Assembly (NCBI GenBank): GCA_041674865.1
Contig: JBAYUX010000033.1
Location: 1-14,829 of the forward strand
Length of the DNA: 14,829 nucleotides
Direction: 5' to 3'
DNA from: CALREA01 sp041674865
GTDB taxonomy: Bacteria; Patescibacteriota; Gracilibacteria; UBA1369; UBA12463
Below are positions 13,280 to 14,829 of this stretch, in pieces (position 1 is the stretch's first letter; every line of letters begins with the position of its first letter). The notes below the pieces were generated by a model. The model was not told where the DNA came from. It saw nothing but the letters and a program-made list of their open reading frames with translations, and made no database searches. Both the position numbers and the translations under genes were made by a program.

Positions 13280-14512
13280 ATGCTCGCAACCATCTTCCTT
13301 ACTGTTTTTATAGACCTTCTCGGAGTTGGAATTATTATTCCAGTGCTCGCTCCTCTCTTTCTCAATCCAATGAGCGGGATTCTTCCTATTGATTATCATG
13401 CTGCATTTTTTACGCGACAGCTGTTACTTGGACTTCTGATTTCTGCCTACCCATTGGCGCAATTCTTTGGCGCGCCGATTCTCGGCGCGATGTCCGATCG
13501 ATTTGGTCGTCGAAAAATTCTCATGCTCTCCCTCGTAGGGACCGTCCTCGGATACATATTTTTCGGTGTAGGTATAACGACCGCATCGATCGCCGTCCTC
13601 TACCTCTCACGCATTGTTGATGGTTTTACCGGAGGAAATATTTCAATCGCTCTCTCCGCCATTGCTGACATTTCTGATCCAAAAGAAAAGGCAAAAAACT
13701 TTGGTCTCGTAGGGATGGCCTTCGGACTTGGATTTATTCTCGGACCCTACATTGGTGGTAAACTCGCCGACCCAACCATCGTCAGTTGGTTTAATCACGC
13801 CACACCATTTTGGTTTGCCGCGATACTCGCAGCGCTCAACATCGTTCTCGTTGCTCTTCGCTTTCCAGAAACGCTCAAAACCCACAGGAAGACGCCAATT
13901 AGTGCGCTAACCGGTTTCAAAAATCTTGCAAAAGCAATGCGTATGCAAAACCTTCGCACCATGTTTCTCGTTGTCTTTTTCCTCACGATCGGATTCAACT
14001 TTTTCACACAATTTTTCCAAGTCTATCTCATCGAAAAATTCCAATTCACCATCAGTAATATCGGCGACCTCTTCGCATATATCGGCCTGTGGATTGCATT
14101 TTCACAAGGTTTTATCACGAGAATTGTCTCAAAAAAATTCAAACCACAACAAATTCTCTCCGTCTCTTGTATCATTCTTGCTATCGCACTTCTCGGACTT
14201 GTTATTCCAGATCACGCCACAACGCTCCTCTTCATTCTTCCCTTCGTTGCAATAAGCAACGGCCTCACGCAGCCAAATTCAACCGCCATCATCAGTAATC
14301 TCGCGGGAAAAGAATCTCAAGGCGAAGTCCTCGGAATCAATCAATCCATCCAATCTCTCGGCATGGCAATTCCTCCAGTCATCGCAGGAATCATCGTCAC
14401 CATCGACAAAATTCTCCCAATCTTCGTGGCAAGTTGTTTCGTTTTTATCGCCTGGGTCACCTTCCTTTTCTTTTTCAAAAACAAGCAAAAAGAAGTATTT
14501 CACGAAGTCTAG
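13280..14512 (+). CDS. MFS transporter, TetA-like (DHA1 drug:H+ antiporter type)
   Basis: The 410-residue protein has twelve predicted helices in two six-helix halves, with a loop of about 30 residues in the middle (about 192-225). It starts directly with helix 1 (TVFIDLLGVGIIIPVLAPLF), which resembles class B/C TetA proteins, including the acidic residue in FIDLLGVGI. Motif A is GAMSDRFGRRKI (69-80), motif B includes Arg111 in YLSRIVDGFTGG, and motif C GLGFILGPYIGG (149-160) is the antiporter signature. Such proteins export small hydrophobic molecules against H+ influx. Tetracycline as the substrate should not be assumed. The stop lies 6 nt from the end of a convergent hypothetical gene. Confidence 0.9.
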   Translation: MLATIFLTVFIDLLGVGIIIPVLAPLFLNPMSGILPIDYHAAFFTRQLLLGLLISAYPLAQFFGAPILGAMSDRFGRRKILMLSLVGTVLGYIFFGVGITTASIAVLYLSRIVDGFTGGNISIALSAIADISDPKEKAKNFGLVGMAFGLGFILGPYIGGKLADPTIVSWFNHATPFWFAAILAALNIVLVALRFPETLKTHRKTPISALTGFKNLAKAMRMQNLRTMFLVVFFLTIGFNFFTQFFQVYLIEKFQFTISNIGDLFAYIGLWIAFSQGFITRIVSKKFKPQQILSVSCIILAIALLGLVIPDHATTLLFILPFVAISNGLTQPNSTAIISNLAGKESQGEVLGINQSIQSLGMAIPPVIAGIIVTIDKILPIFVASCFVFIAWVTFLFFFKNKQKEVFHEV

Positions 14513-14518
14513 ATCGTT

Positions 14519-14824
14519 CTATAAATCAAAACTAAGCTGTATCAAATCATCGATTTGGAATCGGGTTGCATATTGAATTGCGAACTCTCGGAATTGTTCC
14601 GGCGAGTAAGTGAAACTATTGAGATGATGCTTTCCATCAGAAGATGAAACGACGAGTTTCCATTGCGGAAGTGAATCAGCACTACGTACGTCACGCATAA
14701 TTCGCGCAGTAATAGTTGAGCCATCAGAAGAGTTCGTTTTTTTCAATTCAAGTACAGCATTGAAACGAGAATCTACCGGCTGAAATCCTAAAATCGTAAA
14801 TGTACGCATCACCGCATCAAGCAT
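14519..14824 (-). CDS. Hypothetical protein, possibly 5'-truncated by the window edge
   Basis: The protein is 101 residues with no signal peptide, membrane segment or motif I recognise. It looks like a small alpha/beta domain: a helix (LDAVMRTFTILGFQP), strands including FNAVLELKK, STITARIMRD and QWKLVVSSS, then a helix (SPEQFREFAIQYATRF). The ATG at 14824 lies 5 nt from the window end and no in-frame stop is visible before it, so the gene may begin farther upstream. It converges on the MFS gene with only 6 nt between stop codons and no terminator between them. Confidence 0.6.
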   Translation of the reverse strand: MLDAVMRTFTILGFQPVDSRFNAVLELKKTNSSDGSTITARIMRDVRSADSLPQWKLVVSSSDGKHHLNSFTYSPEQFREFAIQYATRFQIDDLIQLSFDL

Positions 14825-14829
14825 ATTAA

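Noticed and set aside
13280..14512. Calling the MFS gene a tetracycline-resistance determinant
   Set aside because: The resemblance is at the level of family motifs A and C and helix 1. Substrate cannot be deduced and the setting is not a resistance island.
1..14829. CRISPR array, insertion sequence, transposase or prophage genes
   Set aside because: No regularly spaced repeats, no transposase or integrase frame, and no long terminal inverted repeats were seen.

Overview
The window looks like a chromosomal segment from a bacterium of the Candidate Phyla Radiation (Patescibacteria). This is an inference. It rests on a small two-helix protein of the VirB2/TrbC-like T4SS pilin type beside murB, scarce Shine-Dalgarno sequences, at least two apparently leaderless promoters, compact gene packing and CCA-encoding tRNAs. 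The standard code fits, because no recognised gene has an in-frame TGA and one gene appears to end with TGA. I cannot assign a lineage within the group.

Layout. 1-163 (minus): tRNA-Tyr(GTA), cut by the window edge, and tRNA-Thr(TGT), with a promoter at 212-240. 258-1730 (minus): pdxT and pdxS, the two subunits of the DXP-independent PLP synthase. 1831-1905: a dense set of nested inverted repeats between the divergent pdxS and murB. 1953-3472 (plus): murB and the pilin-like gene, followed by a bidirectional terminator. 3555-4073 (minus): a PRC-barrel protein, divergent from tRNA-Pro(TGG) at 4137-4213. 4304-5074 (plus): an unrecognised protein with GNAT-like features. 5096-5275: a strong promoter, a putative small RNA of about 60 nt, a bidirectional terminator, and an odd tRNA-like gene on the minus strand. 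5359-6570 (plus): an RlmI-type 23S rRNA methyltransferase. 6594-11370 (minus): a run of acyltransferase-3 and two ABC exporter half-transporters. 11527-14512 (plus): a SulP anion transporter and a TetA-like MFS transporter. 14519-14824 (minus): a small hypothetical protein.

How the genes work together. PdxS and PdxT form one enzyme. The two ABC halves carry complementary degenerate motifs and a 4-nt ATGA overlap, so they almost certainly make one heterodimeric exporter with a single canonical ATPase site. The remaining genes look like independent housekeeping or transport units.

The most unusual signals are the three-way-junction or operator-like palindrome cluster at 1831-1905, and the putative small RNA at 5131-5190. 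The 5' end of that RNA is fully complementary (one G:U pair) to the anticodon arm of the atypical tRNA-like gene next to it. Both are read directly from the sequence, but their function is inferred.
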